From Diplolepis rosae (Eukaryota; Arthropoda; Insecta; Hymenoptera; Diplolepididae), in the NCBI GenBank assembly GCA_030998225.1, contig JAPYXD010000473.1, forward strand, positions 42,109-106,108: a DNA stretch of 64,000 nucleotides. The letters are read 5' to 3'. Positions 53,901 through 63,917 of this stretch are shown here, one piece after another (the first letter of the stretch is position 1; each line of letters opens with the position of its first letter). The notes beneath the pieces were generated by a model. The model was not told the DNA's origin, did not search any database, and worked only from the letters and a program-made list of their open reading frames with translations. The position numbers were made by a program, and so were the translations under genes.

Positions 53901-54075
53901 TATGATACTACATGCTTAATCTGACATGCACTATTCGATAATCTCAAATTTACATTTCTCAATTAATATTACGTTAAGTGAAGAACTGATCAAATGTAGG
54001 TTGTTGCATTTGACGTAAATCATGTTTATAGACGCGCTGAATGACAATTACCAACGATTTCCGAAAACGTGATAT
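50971..54075 (+). repeat. Right end of the core
   Basis: Unit starts: 50971, 51425 (391 bp), 51816, 52270, 52723, 53177 (445 bp) and 53622. The trio 51816/52270/52723 is the fourth P, Q/S, P block. Unit 53177 has several private substitutions and a 9 bp deletion giving attttatttctttatctg; units 52723 and 53622 both have gttgcatttgacg. Divergence rises toward this edge. Confidence 0.83.
51425..51815 (+). repeat. 391 bp A unit with a 63 bp internal deletion
   Basis: The unit reads tagtttatatacgcaaacgc, joining the A sequence before gtttttatatg directly to the later aatatacgc. The segment holding the landmark ttctgcgacaaa is missing. The join shares a few A/T bases (atat) from both sides, as expected for slippage or end joining at a short homology. 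Confidence 0.9.
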
Positions 54076-56429
54076 GTTTCAAAAAGACCATAAAAGTAGC
54101 CGTAACGATAAATACTATGTGGTGCAAACGGCTTTTCTGCTAGAAAACAATGTTAGTGAAATTTAATTTAAACTGCTGATTCGCTGCGAAGAAATACACT
54201 GTTATTTTTTGAAATGGGGTTTTTCGATTTATTCTTTTATAACTTTATTCAGTTTTTATATGTGCTTTTCATATTCATTCTGCGACAAACACTAACATTT
54301 GTAAATTCGACTTTTCGAATATATGCAAACGCCATTGAATGTAAATTGAGATTTTATGATGCTACATGCTTAATCTGACATGCACTATTCGATAATCTGA
54401 AATTTACATTTCTCAATTAATAATACATTAAGTAAAGAACTGATCAAATGAAGGTTGTTGAATTTGACACTATTCGATAATCAGAAATTTACATTTCTCA
54501 ATGTAATAAATAGAGCGAAGAACTGAAAAAAATGTAGGTTGTTGAATTTGACGTAAATCATGTTTATAGACGCGCTGAATGACAATCACCAACGATTTCC
54601 GAAAACGTGATATGTTTCAAAAAGACTATAAAAGTAGCCGTAACAATAAATACTATATGGTGCAAAGTGTTTTTCTGCTAGAATACAATGTTAGTGAAAT
54701 TTAATTTAAACTGTTGATTCGTTGCGAAGAAATACAATGTTATTGTTTGAAATGGGGTTTTTCGATTTATTCTTTTATAACTTTATTCAGTTTTTATATG
54801 TGTTTTTCGTATTCATTATGCGACAAATGCTAACATTTTTAAATTTGACTTTTCGAATATACGCAAACGCCATTGAATGTAAATTGAGATTTTATTTTAC
54901 TACATGCTTAATCTGACATGCACTGTTCGATAATCTGAAATTTACATTTCTCAAATAATAATACATTAAGTAAAGAACTGATCAAATGAAGGTTGTTGAA
55001 TTTGACGTAAATCATGTTTATAGGCGCGCGGAACGACAATCGCCAACGATTTCCAAAAACGTGATATGTTTCAAAAAGACTATAAAAGTAGCCGGAACAA
55101 TAAATACTATATTGTGCAAACGGCTTTTCTGCTAGAAAACAATGTTAGTGAAATTTAATTTAAACTGTTGATTCGTTGCGAAGAAATACAATGTTATTTT
55201 TTGAAATGGGGTTTTTCGATTTATTCTTTTATAACTTGATTTAGTTTTTATATGTGCTTTTCTTATTCATTCTGCGACAAACACTAACATTTGTAAATTC
55301 GACTTTTCGAATATATGCAAACGCCATTGAATGTAAATTGAGATTTTATGATGCTACATGCTTAATCTGACATGCACTATTCGATAATCTGAAATTTACA
55401 TTTCTCAATTAATAATACATTAAGTATAGAACTGATCAAATCAGGGTTGTTGAATTTCACGTAAATCATGTTTATGGACGCGCTGAATGACAATCACCAA
55501 CGATTTCCAAAAACGTGAAATGTTTCAAAAAGACTATAAAAGTAGCCGGAACGATAAATACTATATTGTGCAAACGGCTTTTCTGATAGAAAACAATGTT
55601 AGTGAAATTTAATTTAAACTGTTGATTCGCTGCGAAGAAATACACTGTTATTTTTTGAAATGGGGTTTTTCGATTTATTCTTTTATAACTTGATTTAGTT
55701 TTTATATGTGCTTTTCTTATTCATTCTGCGACAAACACTAACATTTGTAAATTCGACTTTTCGAATATATGCAAACGCCATTGAATGTAAATTGAGATTT
55801 TATGATGCTACATGCTTAATCTGACATGCACTATTCGATAATCTGAAATTTACATTTCTCAATTAATAATACATTAAGTATAGAACTGATCAAATCAAGG
55901 TTGTTGAATTTCACGTAAATCATGTTTATGGACGCGCTGAATGACAATCACCAACGATTTCCAAAAACGTGAAATGTTTCAAAAAGACTATAAAAGTAGC
56001 CGGAACGATAAATACTATATTGTGCAAACGGCTTTTCTGCTAGAAAACAATGTTAGTGAAATTTAATTTAAACTGTTGATTCGCTGCGAAGAAATACGAT
56101 GTTATTTTTTGAAGTGGGGTTTTTCGATTTATTCTTTTATAACTTGATTTAGTTTTTATATGTGCTTTTCTTATTCATTCTGCGACAAACACTAACATTT
56201 GTAAATTCGACTTTTCGAATATATGCAAACGCCATTGAATGTAAATTGAGATTTTATGATACTACATGCTTAATCTGACATGCACTAGTCGATAATCTGA
56301 AATTTACATTTCTCAATTAGTAATACATTAAGTATAGAACTGATCAAATGAAGGTTGTTGAATTTGACGTAAATAATGTTTATAGACGCGCTGAATGACA
56401 ATTACCAACGATTTCCGAAAACGTGATAT
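54076..56429 (+). repeat. Five-unit higher-order repeat, copy 1 (2354 bp)
   Basis: Units start at 54076 (538 bp with 84 bp insertion), 54614, 55068, 55522 and 55976. The same order recurs at 56430 with a period of 2354 bp. Markers include tgtgtttttcg with cattatgcgac (54614), gaacgacaatcgcc (55068 front boundary) and gaagtgggg with cactagtcg (55976). Confidence 0.88.
54469..54552 (+). repeat. 84 bp out-of-register tail duplication, copy 1
   Basis: After gaatttgac the unit jumps back to actattcgataatcag, repeats the tail and reaches gaatttgac a second time before continuing gtaaatcatg. The inserted tail has its own alleles (aatgtaataaatagag, gaactgaaaaaaatgtagg), which resemble the unit at 2732-3183 rather than its host unit, so it came from a different unit. 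Confidence 0.92.
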
Positions 56430-58782
56430 GTTTCAAAAAGACCATAAAAGTAGCCGTAACGATAAATACTATGTGGTGCAAACGGCTTTTCTGCTAGAAA
56501 ACAATGTTAGTGAAATTTAATTTAAACTGCTGATTCGCTGCGAAGAAATACACTGTTATTTTTTGAAATGGGGTTTTTCGATTTATTCTTTTATAACTTT
56601 ATTCAGTTTTTATATGTGCTTTTCATATTCATTCTGCGACAAACACTAACATTTGTAAATTCGACTTTTCGAATATATGCAAACGCCATTGAATGTAAAT
56701 TGAGATTTTATGATGCTACATGCTTAATCTGACATGCACTATTCGATAATCTGAAATTTACATTTCTCAATTAATAATACATTAAGTAAAGAACTGATCA
56801 AATGAAGGTTGTTGAATTTGACACTATTCGATAATCAGAAATTTACATTTCTCAATGTAATAAATAGAGCGAAGAACTGAAAAAAATGTAGGTTGTTGAA
56901 TTTGACGTAAATCATGTTTATAGACGCGCTGAATGACAATCACCAACGATTTCCGAAAACGTGATATGTTTCAAAAAGACTATAAAAGTAGCCGTAACAA
57001 TAAATACTATATGGTGCAAACTGTTTTTCTGCTAGAAAACAATGTTAGTGAAATTTAATTTAAACTGTTGATTCGTTGCGAAGAAATACAATGTTATTTT
57101 TTGAAATGGGGTTTTTCGATTTATTCTTTTATAACTTTATTCAGTTTTTATATGTGTTTTTCGTATTCATTATGCGACAAATGCTAACATTTTTAAATTT
57201 GACTTTTCGAATATACGCAAACGCCATTGAATGTAAATTGAGATTTTATTTTACTACATGCTTAATCTGACATGCACTGTTCGATAATCTGAAATTTACA
57301 TTTCTCAAATAATAATACATTAAGTAAAGAACTGATCAAATGAAGGTTGTTGAATTTGACGTAAATCATGTTTATAGGCGCGCGGAACGACAATCGCCAA
57401 CGATTTCCAAAAACGTGATATGTTTCAAAAAGACTATAAAAGTAGCCGGAACAATAAATACTATATTGTGCAAACGGCTTTTCTGCTAGAAAACAATGTG
57501 AGTGAAATTTAATTTAAATTGTTGATTCGCTGCGAAGAAATACAATGTTATTTTTTGAAATGGGGTTTTTCGATTTATTCTTTTATAACTTGATTTAGTT
57601 TTTATATGTGCTTTTCTTATTCATTCTGCGACAAACACTAACATTTGTAAATTCGACTTTTCGAATATATGCAAACGCCATTGAATGTAAATTGAGATTT
57701 TATGATGCTACATGCTTAATCTGACATGCACTATTCGATAATCTGAAATTTACATTTCTCAATTAATAATACATTAAGTATAGAACTGATCAAATCAGGG
57801 TTGTTGAATTTCACGTAAATCATGTTTATGGACGCGCTGAATGACAATCACCAACGATTTCCAAAAACGTGAAATGTTTCAAAAAGACTATAAAAGTAGC
57901 CGGAACGATAAATGCTATATTGTGCAAACGGCATTTCTGTTTGAAAACAATGTTAGTGAAATTAATTTAAACTGCTGATTCGCTGCGAAGAAATACACTG
58001 TTATTTATTGAAATGGGGTTTTGCGATTTATTCTTTTATAACTTTATTCAGTTTCTATATGTGCTTTTCTTATTCATTCTGCGACAAACACTAACATTTG
58101 TAAATTCGACTTTTCGAATATATGCAAACGCCATTGAATGTAAATTGAGATTTTATGATGCTACATGCTTAATCTGACATGCACTATTCGATAATCTGAA
58201 ATTTACATTTCTCAATTAATAATACATTAAGTATAGAACTGATCAAATCAAGGTTGTTGAATTTCACGTAAATCATGTTTATGGACGCGCTGAATGACAA
58301 TCACCAACGATTTCCAAAAACGTGAAATGTTTCAAAAAGACTATAAAAGTAGCCGGAACGATAAATACTATATTGTGCAAACGGCTTTTCTGCTAGAAAA
58401 CAATGTTAGTGAAATTTAATTTAAACTGTTGATTCGCTGCGAAGAAATACGATGTTATTTTTTGAAGTGGGGTTTTTCGATTTATTCTTTTATAACTTGA
58501 TTTAGTTTTTATATGTGCTTTTCTTATTCATTCTGCGACAAACACTAACATTTGTAAATTCGACTTTTCGAATATATGCAAACGCCATTGAATGTAAATT
58601 GAGATTTTATGATACTACATGCTTAATCTGACATGCACTAGTCGATAATCTGAAATTTACATTTCTCAATTAGTAATACATTAAGTATAGAACTGATCAA
58701 ATCAAGGTTGTTGAATTTCACGTAAATCATGTTTATGGACGCGCTGAATGACAATCACCAACGATTTCCAAAAACGTGAAAT
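56430..58782 (+). repeat. Five-unit higher-order repeat, copy 2 (2353 bp)
   Basis: Units start at 56430 (538 bp), 56968, 57422, 57876 (453 bp) and 58329. It matches copy 1 in order, with local switches: unit 57876 has catttctgtttg and gtttctatatg where copy 1 (55522) has the cttttctgatag front. The one-base loss is in gaaattaattt. Confidence 0.87.
56823..56906 (+). repeat. 84 bp out-of-register tail duplication, copy 2
   Basis: Same junction (gaatttgac then actattcg) and same internal alleles as at 54469-54552, including aatagagcg and the run of six or more A after gaactg. It is carried within the five-unit repeat. Confidence 0.92.
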
Positions 58783-59175
58783 GTTTCAAAAAGACTATAA
58801 AAGTAGCCGGAACGATAAATACTATATTGTGCAAACGGCTTTTCTGCTAGAAAACAATGTTAGTGAAATTTAATTTAAACTGTTGATTCGCTGCGAAGAA
58901 ATACCATGTTATTTTTTGAAATGGGGTTTTTCGATTTATTCTTTTATAACTTTATTCAGTTTCTATATGTGCTTTTCTTATTCATTCTGCGACAAACACT
59001 AACATTTGTAAATTCGACTTTTCGAATATATGCAAACGCCATTGAATGTAAATTGAGATTTTATGATGCTACATGCTTAATCTGACATGCACTATTCGAT
59101 AATCTGAAATTTACATTTCTCAATTAATAATACATTAAGTATAGAACTGATCAAATCAAGGTTGTTGAATTTGAC

Positions 59176-59259
59176 ACTATTCGATAATCAGAAATTTACA
59201 TTTCTCAATGTAATAAATAGAGCGAAGAACTGAAAAAAATGTAGGTTGTTGAATTTGAC
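59176..59259 (+). repeat. 84 bp out-of-register tail duplication, copy 3
   Basis: Identical junction and alleles (aatagagcg, gaactgaaaaaaatg) to copies 1 and 2, although the host unit has flank-type alleles (ataccatg, gtttctatatg). The insertion has therefore moved between unit backgrounds, or its host front has been converted. Confidence 0.92.
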
Positions 59260-59713
59260 GTAAATCATGTTTATAGACGCGCTGAATGACAATCACCAAC
59301 GATTTCCGAAAACGTGATATGTTTCAAAAAGACTATAAAAGTAGCCGTAACAATAAATACTATATTGTGCAAACGGCTTTTCTGCTAGAAAACAATGTTA
59401 GTGAAATTTAATTTAAACTGTTGATTCGCTGCGAAGAAATACAATGTTATTGTTTGAAATGGGGTTTTTCGATTTATTCTTTTATAACTTTATTCAGTTT
59501 TTATATGTGCTTTTCGTATTCAATCTGCGACAAATGCTAACATTTTTAAATTTGACTTTTCGAAGATACGCAAACGCCATTGAATGTAAATTGAGATTTT
59601 ATGATGCTACATGCTTAATCTGACATGCACTATTCGATAATCTGAAATTTACATTTCTCAATTAATAATACATTAAGTAAAGAACTGATCAAATGAAGGT
59701 TGTTGAATTTGAC

Positions 59714-59797
59714 ACTATTCGATAATCAGAAATTTACATTTCTCAATGTAATAAATAGAGTGAAGAACTGAAAAAAATGTAGGTTGTTGAATTTGAC
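59714..59797 (+). repeat. 84 bp out-of-register tail duplication, copy 4
   Basis: Same junction as the other three copies, but with aatagagtg instead of aatagagcg. The gtg allele is the one in the presumed source-type unit at 2732, so this may be the least changed copy. Confidence 0.9.
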
Positions 59798-61149
59798 GTA
59801 AATCATGTTTATGTACGCGCTGAATGACAATCACCAACGATTTCCAAAAACGTGAAATGTTTCACAAAGACTATAAAAGTAGCCGGAACGATAAATACTA
59901 TATTGTGCAAACGGCTTTTCTGCTAGAAAACAATGTTAGTGAAATTTAATTTAAACTGTTGATTCGCTGCGAAGAAATACAATGTAATTGTTTGAAATGG
60001 GGTTTTTCGATTGATTCTTTTATAACTTTATTCAGTTTTTATATGTGTTTTTCGTATTCATTCTGCGACAAATGCTAACATTTTTAAATTTGACTTTTCG
60101 AATATACGCAAACGCCATTGAATGTAAATTGAGATTTTATTTTACTACATGCTTAATCTGACATGCACTGTTCGATAATCTGAAATTTACATTTCTCAAA
60201 TAATAATACATTAAGTAAAGAACTGATCAAATGAAGGTTGTTGAATTTGACGTAAATCATGTTTATAGGCGCGCGGAACGACAATCGCCAACGATTTCCA
60301 AAAACGTGATATGTTTCAAAAAGACTATAAAAGTAGCCGGAACAATAAATACTATATTGTGCAAACGGCTTTTCTGCTAGAAAACAATGTGAGTGAAATT
60401 TAATTTAAATTGTTGATTCGCTGCGAAGAAATACAATGTTATTTTTTGAAATGGGGTTTTTGAATTTATTCTTTTATAACTTGATTTAGTTCTTATATGT
60501 GCTTTTCTTATTCATTCTGCGACAAACACTAACATTTGTAAATTCGACTTTTCGAATATATGCAAACGCCATTGAATGTAAATTGAGATTTTATGATGCT
60601 ACATGCTTAATCTGACATGCACTATTCGATAATCTGAAATTTACATTTCTCAATTAATAATACATTAAGTATAGAACTGATCAAATCAAGGTTGTTGAAT
60701 TTCACGTAAATCATGTTTATGGACGCGCTGAATGACAATCACCAACGATTTCCAAAAACGTGAAATGTTTCAAAAAGACTATAAAAGTAGCCGGAACGAT
60801 AAATACTATATTGTGCAAAAGGCTTTTCTGATGGAAAACAATGTTAGTGAAATTTAATTTAAACTGTTGATTCGCTGCGAAGAAATACACTGTTATTTTT
60901 TGAAATGGGGTTTTTCGATTTATTCTTTTATAACTTGATTTAGTTTTTATATGTGCTTTTCTTATTCATTCTGCGACAAACACTAACATTTGTAAATTCG
61001 ACTTTTCGAATATATGCAAACGCCATTGAATGTAAATTGAGATTTTATGATGCTACATGCTTAATCTGACATGCACTATTCGATAATCTGAAATTTACAT
61101 TTCTCAATTAATAATACATTAAGTATAGAACTGATCAAATCAAGGTTGT

Positions 61150-62115
61150 TGAATTTCCTCACGTAAATCATGTCTATATTGGACGCGCTGAATGACAATC
61201 ACCAACGATTTCCAAAAAAGCGTGAAATGTTTTTCAAAAAGACTATAAAAGTAGCCGGAACGATAAATACTATATTGTGCAAATGGCTTTTCTGCTAGAA
61301 AACAATGTTAGAGAAATTTAATTTAAACTGTTGATTCGCTGCGAAGAAATACGATGTTATTTTTTGAAGTGGGGTTTTTCGATTTATTCTTTTATAATTT
61401 GATTTAGTTTTTATATGTGCTTTTCTTATTCATTCTGCGACAAACACTAACATTTGTAAATTCGACTTTTCGAATATATGCAAACGCCATTGAATGTAAA
61501 TTGAGATTTTATGATACTACATGCTTAATCTGACATGCACTAGTCGATAATCTGAAATTTACATTTCTCAATTAGTAATACATTAAGTATAGAACTGATC
61601 AAATCAAGGTTGTTGAATTTCACGTAAATCGGCATGTTTATGGGACGCGCTGAATGACAATCACCAACGATTTCCGAAAACGTGATATGTTTCAAAAAGA
61701 CCATAAAAGTAGCCGTAACGATAAATACTATATGGTGCAAACAGCTTTTCTGTTTGAAAACAATATTATTGTAATTTAATTTAAACTGTTGATTTCGCTG
61801 CGAAGAAATACAATGTTAATTTTTGAAATGGTGTTTTTCGATTTATTCTCTTTATAACTTTATTCAGTTTTTTTATATGTGCTTTTCATATTCATTCTGC
61901 GACAAACACTAACATTTGTAAATTCGACTTTTTCAGAATATATGCAAACGCCATTGAATCGTAAATTGAGAATTTTTATGATTCTACATGCTTAATCTGA
62001 CATGCACTATTCGATAATCTCAAATTTACATTTCTCAATTAATATTACGTTAAGTGAAGAACTTGGATCAAATGTAGGTTGTTGAATTTTTGACGTAAAT
62101 CATGTTAAAAAGACG
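61150..62115 (+). other. Cluster of small insertions, probable consensus error zone
   Basis: Within about 1 kb at least fifteen 1-3 base insertions or block changes interrupt otherwise standard units: ttgaatttcctcacg, tgtctatattggacg, ccaaaaaagcgtg, atgtttttcaaaaag, aaatcggcatg, tatgggacg, gatttcgctgcg, attctctttataac, cagtttttttatatg, ctttttcagaatat, gaatcgtaaattg, gagaatttttatg, gaacttggatc, gaatttttgacg, catgttaaaaagacg. The three affected units measure 462, 460 and 468 bp. Such density occurs nowhere else in the window. Many lie in homopolymers, which suggests poorly polished long-read sequence rather than biology. Confidence 0.7.
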
Positions 62116-63059
62116 CGCTGAATGACAATCAACAACGATTTCCGAAAACCTGAAATGTTTCAAAAAGACCATAAAAGTAGCCGTAACGATAAATACTATA
62201 TGGTGCAAACTGCTTTTCTGCTAGAAAACAATGTTAGTGAAATTTAATTTAAACTGTTGATTCGTTGCGAAGAGATACAAGGTGATTTTTTGAAATGGGG
62301 TTTTTCGATTTATTCTTTTATAACTTTATTCAGTTTTTATATGTGCTTTTCGTATTCATTCTGCGACAAATGCTAACATTTTTAAATTTGACTATTCTAA
62401 TATACGCAAAGGCCATTGAATGTAAATTGAGATTTTATTTTACTACATACTTAATCTGACATACACTATTCGATAAACCGAATTTTTTATATCTCAATTA
62501 ATAAGACATTAAGTGAAGAAATGATCAAATGCAGGTTGTTGAATTTGACGTAAATCATGTTTATAGACGCGCTGAATGACAATCACCAACGATTTCCGAA
62601 AACGTGATATGTTTCAAAAAGACTATAAAAGTAGCCGGAACTGTATGGTGCAAACGGATTTTCTGCTAGAAAACAATGTTAGTGAAATTTAATTTAAACT
62701 GTTGATTCGTTGCGAAGAGATACAAGGTGATTTTTTGAAATGGGGTTTTTCGATTTATTCTTTTATAACTTTATTCAGTTTTTATATGTGCTTTTCATAT
62801 TCATTCTGCGACAAACACAAACATACCTTGTAAAATTTGACTTTTCGAATATACGCAAACGCCATTGAATGTAAATTGAGATTTTATGATGCTACATGCT
62901 TAATCTGACATGCACTATTCGATAATCTGAAATTTACATTTCTCAATTAATAATACATTAAGTACAGAACTGATCAAATGAAGGTTGTTGAATTTGACGT
63001 AAATCATGTTTATGGACGCGCTGAACGACAATCACCAACAATTTCCAAAAACGTGATAT
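61689..63059 (+). repeat. Right flank A-form units
   Basis: Units start at 61689 (468 bp, indel-affected), 62157 (454) and 62611 (449: the 9 bp front deletion allele gaactgtatggtgc plus four extra bases near acataccttgtaaaattt). Alleles gagatacaaggtg and gataaaccgaattt match the old mixed region near 7687 rather than the core. Confidence 0.82.
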
Positions 63060-63594
63060 GTTTCAAAAAGACTATAAAGGTTGCCGACAACATAATTTCT
63101 ATATGTTGCAAACGGCGTTTTTGTTAGAAAAAATTATTAGTGATATATAATTTAAACCGTTGAGTCGCTGCGAAGAAACACAAAGTTATTTTTTAGAAAT
63201 GGAGTTTTCCGATATGTTTTTTTATAACTTTACTCAGTTTGCTCCGATGGAAGGCACAAGTATTTTCTTTTTGATCTACCTCTTTGATCAGAACACGCAA
63301 AACCATATAATGGATTTTGATTTTTTGAGTGAATTTCATATTCATTCTGCGACAAACACTAACATTTGAAAATTTGACTTTTCGAATATACGCAAACGCC
63401 ATAGAATGTAAATTGAGATTTTATTTTACAACATACTCAATCTGACATACATTATTCGATAACCTGAAATATTCATTTCTCAATTTAATTAATTGAGTGG
63501 AGAACTGTTCAAATGTAGGTTGTTGAATTTGACGTAAATCATGTTTATAGGCGCGCTGAATGACAATCACCAACGATTTCCGAAAACGTGAAAT
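63060..63594 (+). repeat. Maximal 535 bp unit: B front joined to A tail
   Basis: The front is B (ttgccgacaacataa, B module gctccgatggaaggcacaag, gattttgattttttgag). After ttctgcgacaaacac it continues with an A tail (cgaatatacgcaaacgcc, gccatagaatg, attgagattttatt). It therefore carries both modules and is the reciprocal of the 386 bp unit at 5016, which has neither. Tail alleles caatttaattaattgag and gaactgttcaaatg are unusual. Confidence 0.9.
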
Positions 63595-63917
63595 GTTTCA
63601 AAAAGACTATAAAAGTAGTCGTAACGATAAATACTATATGGTGCAAACTGCTTTTCTGCTAGAAAACAATGTTAGTGAAATTTAATTTAAACTGTTGATT
63701 CGTTGCGAAGAAGTACAAGGTGATTTTGTGAAATGGGGTTTTTGGATTTATTCTTTTATAACTTTATTCAGTTTTTATATGTGCTTTTCATATTCATTCT
63801 GCGACAAATGCTAACATTTTTAAATTTGACTTTTCGAATATACGCAAACGCCATTGAATGTAAATTGAGATTTTATTTTACTACATACTTAATCTGACAT
63901 ACACTATTCGATAATCA
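63595..63917 (+). repeat. Truncated last forward unit
   Basis: An A-form unit with old-flank alleles (gaagtacaaggtg, tttttaaattt, ttttactacatac) runs normally to cactattcgataatca and then stops about 323 bp into the unit, at the orientation switch. Confidence 0.9.

Larger units (their letters stand above)
58783..61688 (+). repeat. Five-unit higher-order repeat, copy 3 with an extra unit
   Basis: Units start at 58783 (538 bp), 59321 (538 bp), 59859, 60313, 60767 and 61229. The last four correspond to units 2 to 5 of copies 1 and 2 (tgtgtttttcg, gaacgacaatcgcc, ctgatggaaaac compared with ctgatag, gaagtgggg with cactagtcg). One additional insertion-bearing unit makes this copy six units long. 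From about 61155 the sequence is disturbed by many small insertions. Confidence 0.83.
1..63917 (+). repeat. Satellite array, ~454 bp unit, head to tail, about 140 units
   Basis: Starting each unit at gtttcaaaaag gives starts at 1, 455, 909, 1363, 1817, 2262, 2732 and so on to 63595, 140 in all, with no unique sequence between them. The modal spacing is 454 bp; 453 bp is the commonest variant. Landmarks recur in fixed order: gtttcaaaaag, gcaaacggc, aatttaaa, cgctgcgaagaaa, ttctgcgacaaa, gaactgatcaaatg, gttgttgaatttgacg, gcgctgaatgacaat. Neighbours differ by scattered substitutions and a few indels. Array size and unit length are typical of eukaryotic satellite DNA. I do not recognise the family. 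No part shows a gene, tRNA, rRNA or mobile element. Confidence 0.97.
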
